Positions 34,078 to 43,500 of a DNA stretch of 64,000 bases are shown here, piece after piece. Each line of letters opens with the position of its first letter. The stretch's first letter is position 1. The notes under the pieces were generated by a model. The model was not told the DNA's origin. It searched no databases and saw nothing but the letters and a program-made list of their open reading frames with translations. Position numbers and translations under genes: made by a program. Origin of the DNA: Acidobacteriota bacterium. GTDB taxonomy: Bacteria; Acidobacteriota; Holophagae; Holophagales; Holophagaceae. The stretch lies in assembly GCA_016195985.1 (NCBI GenBank), contig JACPYP010000029.1, forward strand, positions 170,092 to 234,091. Reading direction: 5' to 3'.

Positions 34078-35322
34078 TCACCAGACCTGGTAAGGCTGTA
34101 GGAGGGGCTTGGGGTTGGCATGGCGCAGCCGGCTCAGGTCCGCCACAGTGCACAGCCGGTCCACGAAATCTCCGGGACGGTAGCGGGAGCGGAAGGCCCT
34201 CCCGAACTGGCGCCCCCATTCGACGCAGCGCTCCGGATCCTTCAGCGCCGCATGGACGGCCTCCTGGATGGCTTCGGGATGGAAGGTGAAGGCGGCCTGG
34301 TTCAATTCGGGGTGGAGGCCCTCCAGCCAGCCGCTCTTGTTGGTCAGGGCGAAGGCATAGGTGCCCGCGGCCCGGAACAGGCGGTCGTGGCATACGGTAT
34401 CCACGTTGGGCGACAGGTCGATGACGCCGAGCTGGTGTTGGAAAATGGCCATGGTTTCAGCGAAATCCTGGGCAGGGCGGACCGTGGCGACGGCGCGGCT
34501 GAGATCGAGGTGCTCCCAGCGGTTGCCCTGGATCACCACCGGGCACTGGACGAGGGCCTGGCCCACGAGGGTGGCTTTCAGCTTCCGGAGGTAGTCGTCC
34601 ACCTGGGCGACGAAAAACGCGATCAGCGGGGCGTCCAGGCGGAGGTCGATGCGCTGGCCGGCGAAATAATCCTCCACCAGGCCATGCAGGGGCGGAAGCC
34701 TGAGGCCGAGGCCCAGCTCCGCCGCCACTTCGCTCAGATTCAAGAGGTGCCGGCACAGGTGCCCGGGCAATTGATTCCGCCACAACTGGCGGACCTCTTC
34801 GGGATCGCCGCCGCTCTTGATGAAAAAGAGCTGGCCCTTGGCCCGGAGCGGGAAATCCAGGGACGCCTCCGGATGCGGATCGATGATCCAGGGATCGAAG
34901 ATCGCGGAAAGGCCTTCCTGGTGGGGGAAGACCCTCCGGTGGAAGGCCAGGAATTCCTCCGCGCCGTAGAGGTTGACGCCGTTCCTGGGGACATTCTCGT
35001 GGCGCGCGAGGAAATAGGCGGGCGTGTCGCCGTGCAGCTTCAGCAGGGGAACGTTGTAGAACTCCCAGATGTTGCGCGTGCCGCCGGTTTTCAGCTGCAC
35101 TTCGAGGCTCTGCCCGATGCCGAGATAGGTGATCCCGAAAGAAACCTGCCCCGAGGCCATGAGCTCGAAGAAGCGCTTCTGGTCGAACTGCGCCAGGTCG
35201 AAGTAGGCCACCTCGAGCCCGCCCTCCCGGCAGTAGTCGGAAAGGGAACGCATGAGCCCGTTGATCGCGTTGTTCTCGCCGATGCCGGACAGCACGACGA
35301 CGAGGGGCTTGGTGTCCGCCAT
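34078..35322 (-). CDS. Putative glycosyltransferase-like protein
   Basis: A 414-residue soluble protein. The N-terminal half has a Rossmann-like start (LVVVLSGIGENNAINGLMRSL), and the C-terminal half has a GT-B-like end with a nucleotide-sugar-site style region (VQCPVVIQGNRWEHLD, MAIFQHQLGVIDLSPNVDTVCHDRLFRAAGTYAFALTNKSGW). The late HDRLFRAAGTYAFALTN resembles CgeB-type glycosyltransferases, but the overall assignment is weak. The start is the ATG at 35322; the ORF-track extension is a shadow. It sits next to FkbM in the sugar cluster, transcribed oppositely to the FdtA-like gene. Confidence 0.55.
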   Translation of the reverse strand: MADTKPLVVVLSGIGENNAINGLMRSLSDYCREGGLEVAYFDLAQFDQKRFFELMASGQVSFGITYLGIGQSLEVQLKTGGTRNIWEFYNVPLLKLHGDTPAYFLARHENVPRNGVNLYGAEEFLAFHRRVFPHQEGLSAIFDPWIIDPHPEASLDFPLRAKGQLFFIKSGGDPEEVRQLWRNQLPGHLCRHLLNLSEVAAELGLGLRLPPLHGLVEDYFAGQRIDLRLDAPLIAFFVAQVDDYLRKLKATLVGQALVQCPVVIQGNRWEHLDLSRAVATVRPAQDFAETMAIFQHQLGVIDLSPNVDTVCHDRLFRAAGTYAFALTNKSGWLEGLHPELNQAAFTFHPEAIQEAVHAALKDPERCVEWGRQFGRAFRSRYRPGDFVDRLCTVADLSRLRHANPKPLLQPYQVW

Positions 35323-35459
35323 GGGTTCTCCGGGGCCAGTGAACAAAAGGGGTGGGCAGAAAGGATGGGCAAATCGCGCAAACTGTGGCACAAGGATTGC
35401 ACAATCTTGAGATGGAGTGGCTAAGCAAGGCCGACCAGGGCGGATCAAGGGAGGATGTC

Positions 35460-35870
35460 GTGAGCCTGAGGGACTGCAAGATCATCGACCTGCCCAAGAT
35501 CGAGGATCGGCGCGGGAATCTGACCTTCGTCGAAAGCGGGCGCCATGTTCCCTTCGAGATCAAGCGGGTCTACTACCTCTACGATGTGCCGGGCGGCGCC
35601 GAGCGGGGCGGGCACGCCCACAAGACTCTGCACCAGTTCCTCGTGGCCATGTCGGGCAGTTTCGACCTCCAGCTGGATGATGGGCACACCAAGTTCAAGT
35701 ACCATCTGAACCGTTCCTATTACGGCCTCTACATCCCGCCCATGATGTGGCGGGAGATCGACAACTTCTCCTCGGGCTCCATCTGCATGGTGCTGGCTTC
35801 CGACTTCTACGACGAATCGGACTACTTCCGCGACCACCAGGCCTACCTGGAGGCCGTGCATGGCCGGTGA
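35460..35870 (+). CDS. FdtA/QdtA-type sugar 3,4-ketoisomerase (cupin)
   Basis: A 136-residue cupin matching the TDP-4-keto-6-deoxyglucose 3,4-ketoisomerases: [55 protein letters not shown], then [46 protein letters not shown]. The histidines in RGGHAHK are the catalytic pair. It moves the keto group from C4 to C3 of a dTDP-6-deoxyhexose, preparing it for transamination by the next gene. The GTG at 35460 behind GGGAGG is chosen; the ATG at 35412 has no clear ribosome site. Confidence 0.9.
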   Translation: MSLRDCKIIDLPKIEDRRGNLTFVESGRHVPFEIKRVYYLYDVPGGAERGGHAHKTLHQFLVAMSGSFDLQLDDGHTKFKYHLNRSYYGLYIPPMMWREIDNFSSGSICMVLASDFYDESDYFRDHQAYLEAVHGR

Positions 35871-35910
35871 TGCCTGCCGGTCCATGGAGAGGGGCCTCGG
35901 AGAGATGAGC

Positions 35911-37026
35911 ATGAACCCCGCGCCGATTCCATTCCTCGATCTGAAGGCGGCCTACGCGGAGCTGAAGACCGAACTCGACGCCGCGGTGGCGAGAACCCTG
36001 GCCAGCGGCCACTACCTTCTGGGCGAAGAGCTGGCGGCCTTCGAGCAGGCCTTCGCCGCCTACACGGAAACAGAGCACTGCGTGGGCGTGGGCAATGGGC
36101 TGGAGGCCCTGATCCTGTCCCTGCGGGCATTGGGCGTGGGGCCGGGCGACGAGGTGGTGGTGCCCGCCAACACCTTCATCGCGACCTGGCTCGCGGTCTC
36201 GCACGTAGGCGCCGTGCCAGTTCCCGTGGAGCCCCTGGACGGGCTGTGGACCATGGATGCCAGCCGCGTCGAGGCTGTTCTCACTTCGAAGACGAAAGCC
36301 CTTCTGCCCGTCCACCTCTACGGCCAGCCTGCGGACCTGGATCCCATCCTGGCCCTTGCCCGGACCCACGGCCTCCGGGTGCTGGAAGACGCCGCCCAGG
36401 CCCATGGCGCCCGGTACCGGGGACGGCGCCTCGGCGGCCACGGAGATCTGGCGGCCTGGAGCTTCTATCCCGGCAAGAACCTCGGCTGCATGGGCGACGG
36501 CGGCGCCGTCACCACGCGGGATCCGGAACTGGCGGACCGCCTGCGGGTGCTCCGGAACTACGGCGCGAAAGTGAAGTACCACCACGAGGCCAAAGGCCAC
36601 AACTCCCGCCTGGACGACATCCAGGCGGCGATCCTCCGGGTGAAGCTGGCGCATCTCGACGGCTGGAACCAGCGGCGCGCGGCGGTGGCCGAAACCTATC
36701 GAAGCTGCCTGTCGGACCTCCCGGAATTGGGCCTGCCCCAGGTGCTCCCCGGGAATGAGCCGGTCTGGCATCTGTTCGCAGTGGAAGTGCCCCAGCGGGA
36801 CCGGGTGCAAGCTCTTCTGAAGGAGCGCGGCGTGGAGACCCTCATCCACTATCCGATTCCGCCCCACCAGAGCGGCGCCTACGCTTCCGACAAAGACTGG
36901 GGGAGCTTTCCCATCACGGAGCGGGCGGCGGGTCGGCACCTCAGCCTTCCCATGGGGCCCCACCTGGGCCTGGACCGGGCCGCGCAGGCCGCCGGGCATT
37001 TGCGCGACATCCTGGCGCGCCTTTGA
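35911..37026 (+). CDS. DegT/DnrJ/EryC1/StrS sugar aminotransferase (FdtB-like)
   Basis: A 371-residue PLP-dependent sugar aminotransferase. It shows [82 protein letters not shown], the PLP lysine in [17 protein letters not shown] and [12 protein letters not shown]. Following an FdtA-type ketoisomerase it should aminate C3 of a dTDP-3-keto-6-deoxyhexose. The start is ATG 35911 (good spacing from GGAGAG); ATG 35905 and the ORF-track 35860 are alternatives. Confidence 0.92.
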   Translation: MNPAPIPFLDLKAAYAELKTELDAAVARTLASGHYLLGEELAAFEQAFAAYTETEHCVGVGNGLEALILSLRALGVGPGDEVVVPANTFIATWLAVSHVGAVPVPVEPLDGLWTMDASRVEAVLTSKTKALLPVHLYGQPADLDPILALARTHGLRVLEDAAQAHGARYRGRRLGGHGDLAAWSFYPGKNLGCMGDGGAVTTRDPELADRLRVLRNYGAKVKYHHEAKGHNSRLDDIQAAILRVKLAHLDGWNQRRAAVAETYRSCLSDLPELGLPQVLPGNEPVWHLFAVEVPQRDRVQALLKERGVETLIHYPIPPHQSGAYASDKDWGSFPITERAAGRHLSLPMGPHLGLDRAAQAAGHLRDILARL

Positions 37027-37068
37027 GCCGCCCGAGGATGTCCGGGCTTTCCGTCGAGAGGCTCAGCC

Positions 37069-38607
37069 ATGCCCACTGACCTCGAACTCCTGACCGAAGC
37101 CAGGGCCCTGCGGCAAGAGGGCAGGGCGGATGAAGCGCAGCTGCGGATGCTGGCCCTCGTGACCCGGGGGACCAGCCTTTGGGAGCCCTACCTGGTGGCG
37201 GGAGTCTCCTCCCTCTCCCGGGGCGACCGGGAGCGCGCCCTGCATTTCCTCCGGCTGGCCGCCGACCGGGAGAGCCATGGGACCGAAGCGGTCCAGCTTC
37301 TGTGCCGGACCCTGGTGGAGAATGGAAACCACCATGAGGCCCTCCAGGCCTGGTTCGTCCGCCTGAGCCACGATGGCTCCCGGGAAGCCATCACGGGATT
37401 CGCCCGGTTCGCCCGGGCCTGGGAGGGGCCCGCCGAGGCGCTGGAAAGCCTGCTGAACTGCCTCCCGAAGATCCCCGATTTCCGGTATTCGGAATACGCC
37501 AAGCTGGAGCGGCAGGGCGGCCTTCCCGGCACCGTGGTGATTCCGGAAGAGGCGCTGCCGCCGGCCCGGGCGACGTTCCACCACATGGACACCCCCAACC
37601 CCACTGCCGCGGAGTTCCCCGCCGTGCGGCGCCACCTCATCGAAAACGCGGTGGTGCGCCCCTGGTCGGAGGTGGTGGTCCAGGGCAACCTGGCCTACCT
37701 GCCGGATTGCGTCGACCTGGACGAACACCTTCTTTATGAAACCTTCGTGGGGCTTTCCACGCCCGCGGCCGACGGCAGCATGCTGCTCCTCCGGCGGGAA
37801 TCCATGGCGGATTGGCTGCCGGAGGGCATCGTCCTGACTTCCTTCGCCGTGGGGAATTGGGCCCACTTCCTGACGGAGACGGCCCCTCTCATGGCCCTGG
37901 TGGAAGCCGAAAACCTGCCCGTCCATATCCCCCTGCTCGTGGCGCGTCCCGAAGCCGCTCAGATCACGGAGATGATGGAGCGGCTGAAGCACCCGAAACG
38001 GCCCATGCGGGTGCTGGACCGGCCGGTGCAGGTGGGGAAGGCGCACTGGTACGGCCCCGTGGCCCAGGTTCCTTTCGAATTCCTCAAGGCGCGGGCGGGC
38101 CTTCCGGTCCGCTACGGGCCCGGTGATTTCCTTTTTTCCCCCTCCGCCCTCGCGGCCCTGCGAGAAAGACTGGGCCTTGGCGCCCGCAGCCAGGGTTCCG
38201 CCGGAGCCAAGGTGTTCATCGACCGCGTGTCCAGCCGCCGGAAGGTCCGCAACCGGGAGGCCGTACTTGATTTCTTCCGCGGCGCGGGCTTCGACATCAT
38301 CCGCCCCGAGAGCCTGAGCCTGGCGGGGCAGATGGACATCTTCGGCCGGGCTTCCGTGGTGGCGGGGCAGGCCGGAGCCGGGCTTGCGAACATGGTCTTC
38401 GCGCCGGCAGGGGCGAGAATCATCGCATTCACCGGCCATCCCGTGGATGTGGAGCCCCACCGCTACTGGGCGAGCATGGCCAGGGCCCTGGGCCACGAAT
38501 TCCATCAGATCGCCTTTGGCGCCCCCTCGGCGGAGCTTCACATCGATTTCGAAGTGGCCCTGGACCGGCTGGCGGGCCTGCGCTTCCTGTTGGAGGGCAG
38601 CGCTTGA
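37069..38607 (+). CDS. Glycosyltransferase family 61 protein with N-terminal TPR region
   Basis: A 512-residue protein. The first 150 residues are TPR-like helices (EARALRQEGRADEAQLRMLALV, GDRERALHFLRLAADRESHGTEAVQLL). The rest matches the GT61/DUF563 family: a central NWAHFLTETAPLMALVE block and the diagnostic VFIDRVSSRRKVRNREAVLDFF, GFDIIRPESLSLAGQMDIFGRASVVAGQAGAGLANMVF. GT61 enzymes transfer pentoses or GlcNAc. With its TPRs it probably docks on a protein or glycan acceptor, perhaps flagellin. Confidence 0.88.
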   Translation: MPTDLELLTEARALRQEGRADEAQLRMLALVTRGTSLWEPYLVAGVSSLSRGDRERALHFLRLAADRESHGTEAVQLLCRTLVENGNHHEALQAWFVRLSHDGSREAITGFARFARAWEGPAEALESLLNCLPKIPDFRYSEYAKLERQGGLPGTVVIPEEALPPARATFHHMDTPNPTAAEFPAVRRHLIENAVVRPWSEVVVQGNLAYLPDCVDLDEHLLYETFVGLSTPAADGSMLLLRRESMADWLPEGIVLTSFAVGNWAHFLTETAPLMALVEAENLPVHIPLLVARPEAAQITEMMERLKHPKRPMRVLDRPVQVGKAHWYGPVAQVPFEFLKARAGLPVRYGPGDFLFSPSALAALRERLGLGARSQGSAGAKVFIDRVSSRRKVRNREAVLDFFRGAGFDIIRPESLSLAGQMDIFGRASVVAGQAGAGLANMVFAPAGARIIAFTGHPVDVEPHRYWASMARALGHEFHQIAFGAPSAELHIDFEVALDRLAGLRFLLEGSA

Positions 38608-38638
38608 ATCTCGGGCTGGATCTTGCGTGGAGGTAGGG

Positions 38639-39493
38639 ATGGGCGGAGTTCCTTCTCGGTCCCAGGGCGTTGTGGGATTGGCCGGAGACGGCTGGGGGGC
38701 CAGGCCCGCCCTGCGTTCCCTCCAGGCTCGTTTCTCCGCCCTGGAGGTGCTCTCGGGCGATCCCGGAGTGCTGGCCCTGCTCCGGCCTGAAGACCGTCCG
38801 GTGGCCGCCCTGCATGCGTTCTCGGCGGCGACCGTGGTGTGCGCGGGCTACCAGCCCATCGTGCCCGCCGCGCAACTGCGGGCGCACGATTTCATCAATA
38901 TCCATTACGCCCTGCTGCCGCGCTACCGGGGCATGCACTCCACGGTGTGGGCCATTCTCAACGGTGAGCCGGAACTGGGGCTCACCATCCACCTGATGAA
39001 CGAGGACGTCGACGATGGGCCGATCCTGGGCCAGTACCGCATTGCCTACGTGGCTCAAACCTCCGCCGAAGTGATGGAGGCCTGCCACGCCATCATCGCC
39101 CGGGAATTGGGCGAAGTCGTTCAAGGGTACCTGGAAGGGCGGGTCCAACCGGCGCCCCAGGACAAGTCCCTGGCGACCTGGGTGCCGCGCCGGAATCGCG
39201 CCGATTGCCGGATCGACTTCCACCAGTCCTGCGAACAAATCGCCCGTGCATTCAAGGCCCTGGTCCGGCCCTACCCCTTGCCGATGCTGGTGAGCCGAGG
39301 GGTGGAGTACGAGGTGAGCCGGGCGGAGGTCATCCACCGCCCCTACCTGTGCACCGAGGGCCGCGTGGTGAACGTGGACGGGGAAGGGGCGTGGATCAAG
39401 ATCGCGGACGGCCTGCTGCTGGTACGGGCCCTGGAGCGGGAGGGCCAGCCCGCCGCCCCCCAAGAGGTTCTGACGAGAGGACAACGGCTGTGA
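38639..39493 (+). CDS. Sugar N-formyltransferase (methionyl-tRNA formyltransferase-like)
   Basis: A 284-residue formyltransferase-fold protein. The catalytic Asn-His-Asp triad is visible as FINIHYALLPRYRGMHSTVWAI and IHLMNEDVDDGPILGQ; the loop is the sugar N-formyltransferase style with Y after the His. A C-terminal OB-like domain follows. Next to FdtA and FdtB it probably formylates the amine of a dTDP-3-amino-3,6-dideoxyhexose using N10-formyl-THF. The start is ATG 38639 behind GGAGGTAGGG. The ORF-track start is a shadow. Confidence 0.85.
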   Translation: MGGVPSRSQGVVGLAGDGWGARPALRSLQARFSALEVLSGDPGVLALLRPEDRPVAALHAFSAATVVCAGYQPIVPAAQLRAHDFINIHYALLPRYRGMHSTVWAILNGEPELGLTIHLMNEDVDDGPILGQYRIAYVAQTSAEVMEACHAIIARELGEVVQGYLEGRVQPAPQDKSLATWVPRRNRADCRIDFHQSCEQIARAFKALVRPYPLPMLVSRGVEYEVSRAEVIHRPYLCTEGRVVNVDGEGAWIKIADGLLLVRALEREGQPAAPQEVLTRGQRL

Positions 39494-40488
39494 GCAGGGA
39501 GACGAGGCCGGACCTCCGGCGCTACACGCCCGCGGACGCGGCCGCCTGGAACGCGTTCGTGGCCCGGGCCCGCAACGCGACTTTCCTCCACGACCGGCGT
39601 TTCATGGACTACCACGCGCACCGGTTCACGGAAGGGTCCTGGATGGCGGAAGCCGCTGGAGAGGTGGTGGCTGTCCTGCCCGCCAACCGCGTGGATGACC
39701 TGCTGGTGACCCACGGGGGGCTCACCTACGGCGGCTGGCTGCTGGGCCCTTCCTTGACGGCCGCGCCGTTCATGGCCCTGTTTGAGGGCTGGCTGGAGGC
39801 CCTCCAGGGCGAAGGTGTGGCACGGGTGCGCTACAAGTGCATTCCGCACATCTACCACCGCTACCCCGCGGAGGAGGATCTGTACGCCCTCTTCAGAGCC
39901 GGGGCCAGGCTGGCGCGCCGGGATCTCTCCACCGCCATCGATTTGACCTGCGCCTACCCGCCCAACGAGGACCGGCGGCGGAACCTGAATGTGTCCCGGC
40001 GGCGCGGGGTCCGCGTAGCGCCGTCGGTGGACTGGCCGGCCTACCATGCCCTGCTGGCGGAGACCCTCGCGGCCCGCCACGGCGTCCAGCCCGTGCATTC
40101 GCTGGAGGACCTTCTGACCCTTCACGGCGCGTTCCCGGAGAGGGTCCGCCTTTACGAGGCGAGGGATCCCGAGGGCGCGATGGTGGCAGGCCTGGTGCTG
40201 TTCGACACGGATACCGTGGCGCACACGCAGTACATGACCAGCGGGCCGGCCGGGAGGAAGCTCGGCGCCCTGGATGCCCTGGTGGCCCACGTGCAGGAGG
40301 AGGCGCGGGCCGGGCGGCGGTGGCTGGCCTTCGGCATCTCCACCGAGGACGAGGGCCGCGTCCTCAACGAAGGCCTGGCCTATCAGAAAGAATCCCTGGG
40401 GGGCCGGAGCATCGTGCATGACACATACGAATTCGACGTTGGACCGTCGCTCCGGCGGTACAGGGAGGGGGCCGGAGCGCAGCGCTGA
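39490..40488 (+). CDS. FemAB/GNAT-fold acyltransferase-like protein
   Basis: A 332-residue protein with the FemAB-related GNAT fold: WNAFVARARNATFLHDRRFMDYHAHRF, GLTYGGWLLGPSL, VRYKCIPHIYHRYPAEEDLYALFRAGA, a charged NLNVSRRRGVRV linker and a C-terminal GLVLFDTDTVAHTQYMTSGPAGRKLGALDALVAHVQEEA...WLAFGISTEDEGRVLNEGLAYQKESLG. The last segment is the acyl-CoA or aminoacyl donor half. In sugar clusters these proteins often acylate an amino sugar. The start is GTG 39490, overlapping the formyltransferase stop (GTGA). Confidence 0.8.
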   Translation: MSRETRPDLRRYTPADAAAWNAFVARARNATFLHDRRFMDYHAHRFTEGSWMAEAAGEVVAVLPANRVDDLLVTHGGLTYGGWLLGPSLTAAPFMALFEGWLEALQGEGVARVRYKCIPHIYHRYPAEEDLYALFRAGARLARRDLSTAIDLTCAYPPNEDRRRNLNVSRRRGVRVAPSVDWPAYHALLAETLAARHGVQPVHSLEDLLTLHGAFPERVRLYEARDPEGAMVAGLVLFDTDTVAHTQYMTSGPAGRKLGALDALVAHVQEEARAGRRWLAFGISTEDEGRVLNEGLAYQKESLGGRSIVHDTYEFDVGPSLRRYREGAGAQR

Positions 40489-40544
40489 AGCCGGATCCCG
40501 GTTCCCGGGCTTTCATGGATGGATGATTGGGATGTGGAGGGCAT

Positions 40545-43500
40545 GTGGGAGCGAATGAGGCCAAGGATGAACAGATCGGCATGGGGTCCGGCGGAGACCT
40601 GGCCCTGGCTCAAAGCCTGCTCCGCCAGGGCAACCTGCCCCAGGCCGAGATCCACCTGCGGCGGTGCCTGGCCCAGGATGCGGGGAACGAGGAAGCCGCT
40701 TCGCTGATGGCGGCGCTCGGCGAGGCCTACGGCTTCCCGGCGGGGTTCTGCCTTTCTGAGCGCGATCCCCTGGGGGGGAATGGAGAAGACCGGTTCCTGG
40801 TGATCAAGGCCTGGGGTTACGGTTTCTGGAGCGAGGGCCATCATCTCGCGGGCCAGTTGCTTCTGGCCGAACTCACCCAGCGGAAGCCGGTGGTCCTTTG
40901 GGGGACCAACTGCCTCTTCCGAAGGGATGGAGATGTGGACGCCAGCGGTCATTTCTTCGAGGGACTCTCGACGGTGAAGCTGGAAGACCTGCCCCGGTCC
41001 GGGAGCCTGTTCCCGCCCAAATGGACCTGGGACAACCTTCTGGAGGAGAACCTCCACAAGTGGGAGGGCGAGCACTCGAGGATGGCCGCCCAGCACCTGT
41101 TCGCCCGGCCTGAGCAGGTGGTGGTCAGCGACTTCTATTCGACGATCGCCTCCATCCGCCCCTGGATCGGCCCCACCTCGAAGCATTTCGGCAAGTCCGA
41201 CGACGAACTCTACGCCGAGATCTTCCAGAGCCGGCTGCGGCCCGTGGCGGCCATCGCCAGCCGCGCAGAGGCTTTCTTCGAGCGGCACATGCGCTCGCGA
41301 TCATGGATCGGCGTTCACGTGCGGGGGTCGGACAAGGTGCTGGAATCGCCCAGCCTCCCGCGGACCAATGCCGCCTACTTCGACATCATCGATCGGATCC
41401 GCGGCGAGCATCCCGGGCTCGGCGTGCTGCTCCTGACCGACTCCCTGGCCGCCGTCGACGAGTACCGCGATCGCTACGGGAAGGATCTGCTGTTCGCCGA
41501 AGCCATCCGAACCGGCGGGCAGGTGGGCGTCCATCTGGCGGGGCACGACGGCGTGGCACTGGGCGAGGAGGTGTTCATCGACACCCTGCTGGCCCTGAAA
41601 TGCGATTTCTTCCTGGGCAACCAGACCTCCAACGTCTCCCTGGCCGTGGCGAGCCTGCGGGATTGGCCCGAAGGCCGCCTCCAACTGCTGGGAGAAAGCA
41701 ACGGACGCGGAGAGAACCTGTTCCTCCACCACCGGAAACCGGCCCTTCGCCCTCCCTGCCGGTTCTGCCGGGCGCCCACGGATTTCGCCTTCAAGCGGGA
41801 AGTGCTGATGAGGCACCAGGTCGTCTACTACGAATGCAGTGGCTGCGGCTCCCTTCAGACCGAGACCCCGCACTGGATGGAGGAGGCCTATGCCGCCGAT
41901 GCCGAGGTCTATGATGCCGCCAGGGCCTCCAAGGCCTTTTTGAACGCCATGGCGCTTCAGCGCCTCCTGGAAATCATCGGAATCCGGCTGGACGATCGCT
42001 GCGCGGATTTTGGCGGCGGGGCGGGCCTCTTCGCGCGGCTGATGCGGGACACGGGCTACAACTTCCACACCTTCGATCCGCAGGATGGCGGCGCGTTCTG
42101 CCGCGGCTTCAGCTGGGAAAGCTTCGACAAGCCGGTGAAGCTGGTGACCACCTTCGAGCATGCGGAGCCCTTCGTGAATCCGGCCGTGCGGTGGGATGCC
42201 ATCTTTGCGGCGAATCCCGATGTGGTGGTGGGCGCCACCAGTCTCTATGCGGGGCAGGGCGCGGAGTGGGAGGAGCTGGCTCCCGAATCGGGACGCCACC
42301 ATTTCTTCTACGGGCCGGCGGCCCTGGGCGAGGTGGCCGCCCAGCGCGGATGGGAGGCGTACCTCCTGGGGGACTACTTCCTCTTTTCCCGGTACCCGCT
42401 GTCGGAGCGGGTCATGGCCGAGGCCGATGAGTGGGCCCAGAACCCCCGCGCCGCCTTGGATGACGGCTTCTACGAGTGGCTGAAGCGGCCCCTGGTGGCC
42501 GCCGGATTGGACGACCGGCGCCGGGCGGCCCTGGCGGAGATGCGCTCGGCCGGAGCGCGGATCGCCATCGACGGCGTCTTCTTCCGCTTCACCTCGGGCA
42601 TTGCCCGGGTGTGGAAGAACCTCCTGGCGGAATGGTCCGCCAACGGGTTCGGCGAATTCATCGTGGTGCTCGACCGGGGCCGCACGGCGCCCCGTCATTC
42701 AGGCCTCACCTACATCGACGTCCCGCCCCACAGCTACCTCAACCGGCAGTCGGACCGGGTCATGCTCCAGGAAGTCTGCGACCGCGAAGGCATCTCGCTG
42801 TTCAGTTCCACCTATTACACGACGCCTCTCACCACGCGGGCGGCCCTGATGGCCTACGACATGATCCCCGAGGTGATGGGCTTCGACCTGGAAGAGGAGC
42901 AGTGGCGGGAAAAGCGGGAGGCCATCGAGCACTGCAGCCACTTCCTGTCCATTTCCGATTCGACGACCCGGGATCTGGCGCGGTTCTTCCCGAAGATCGA
43001 TCCGGCGGACGTGGCGCTGGCCCATTGCGGGACGGATTTCCGGACCCCCTCGCCCGAGGGCGTGGAGGAATTCAAGGCGCGGCACGGCATCGACCGGCCC
43101 TATTTCCTGATCTCCGGCGTGAAGACCAGCTACAAGAACGCGCTGCTGTTCTTCAAGGCTTTCGAGCGCCTGGGAGCGGCCCGGAAGGACTACGCCATCG
43201 TCTGCACGAATTCCCGCCCCGTGCTGGAACCGGAATTCGCCGAATGCGTGGGGGAGGCGAAGGTCCATCTCCTGGTCCTGTCCGACGCCGATCTCCAATG
43301 CGCCTACGCCGGCGCCCTGGCCCTGGCCTACCCCTCCCGCTACGAGGGCTTCGGGCTTCCCATCCTGGAAGCCATGGCCTGCTCCTGCCCCGTGATCACC
43401 TGCGAGAACAGCTCCATCGGCGAAGTGGCCGGGGAGGCGGCGATCTACGTGGATCCGGACGATGTTCAGGCCATGCTGGACGCCCTCATGGCGGTGCAGG

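Noticed and set aside
37063-38541. 492-residue minus-strand ORF opposite the GT61 gene
   Set aside because: Shadow frame; the + strand frame has the GT61 motifs.
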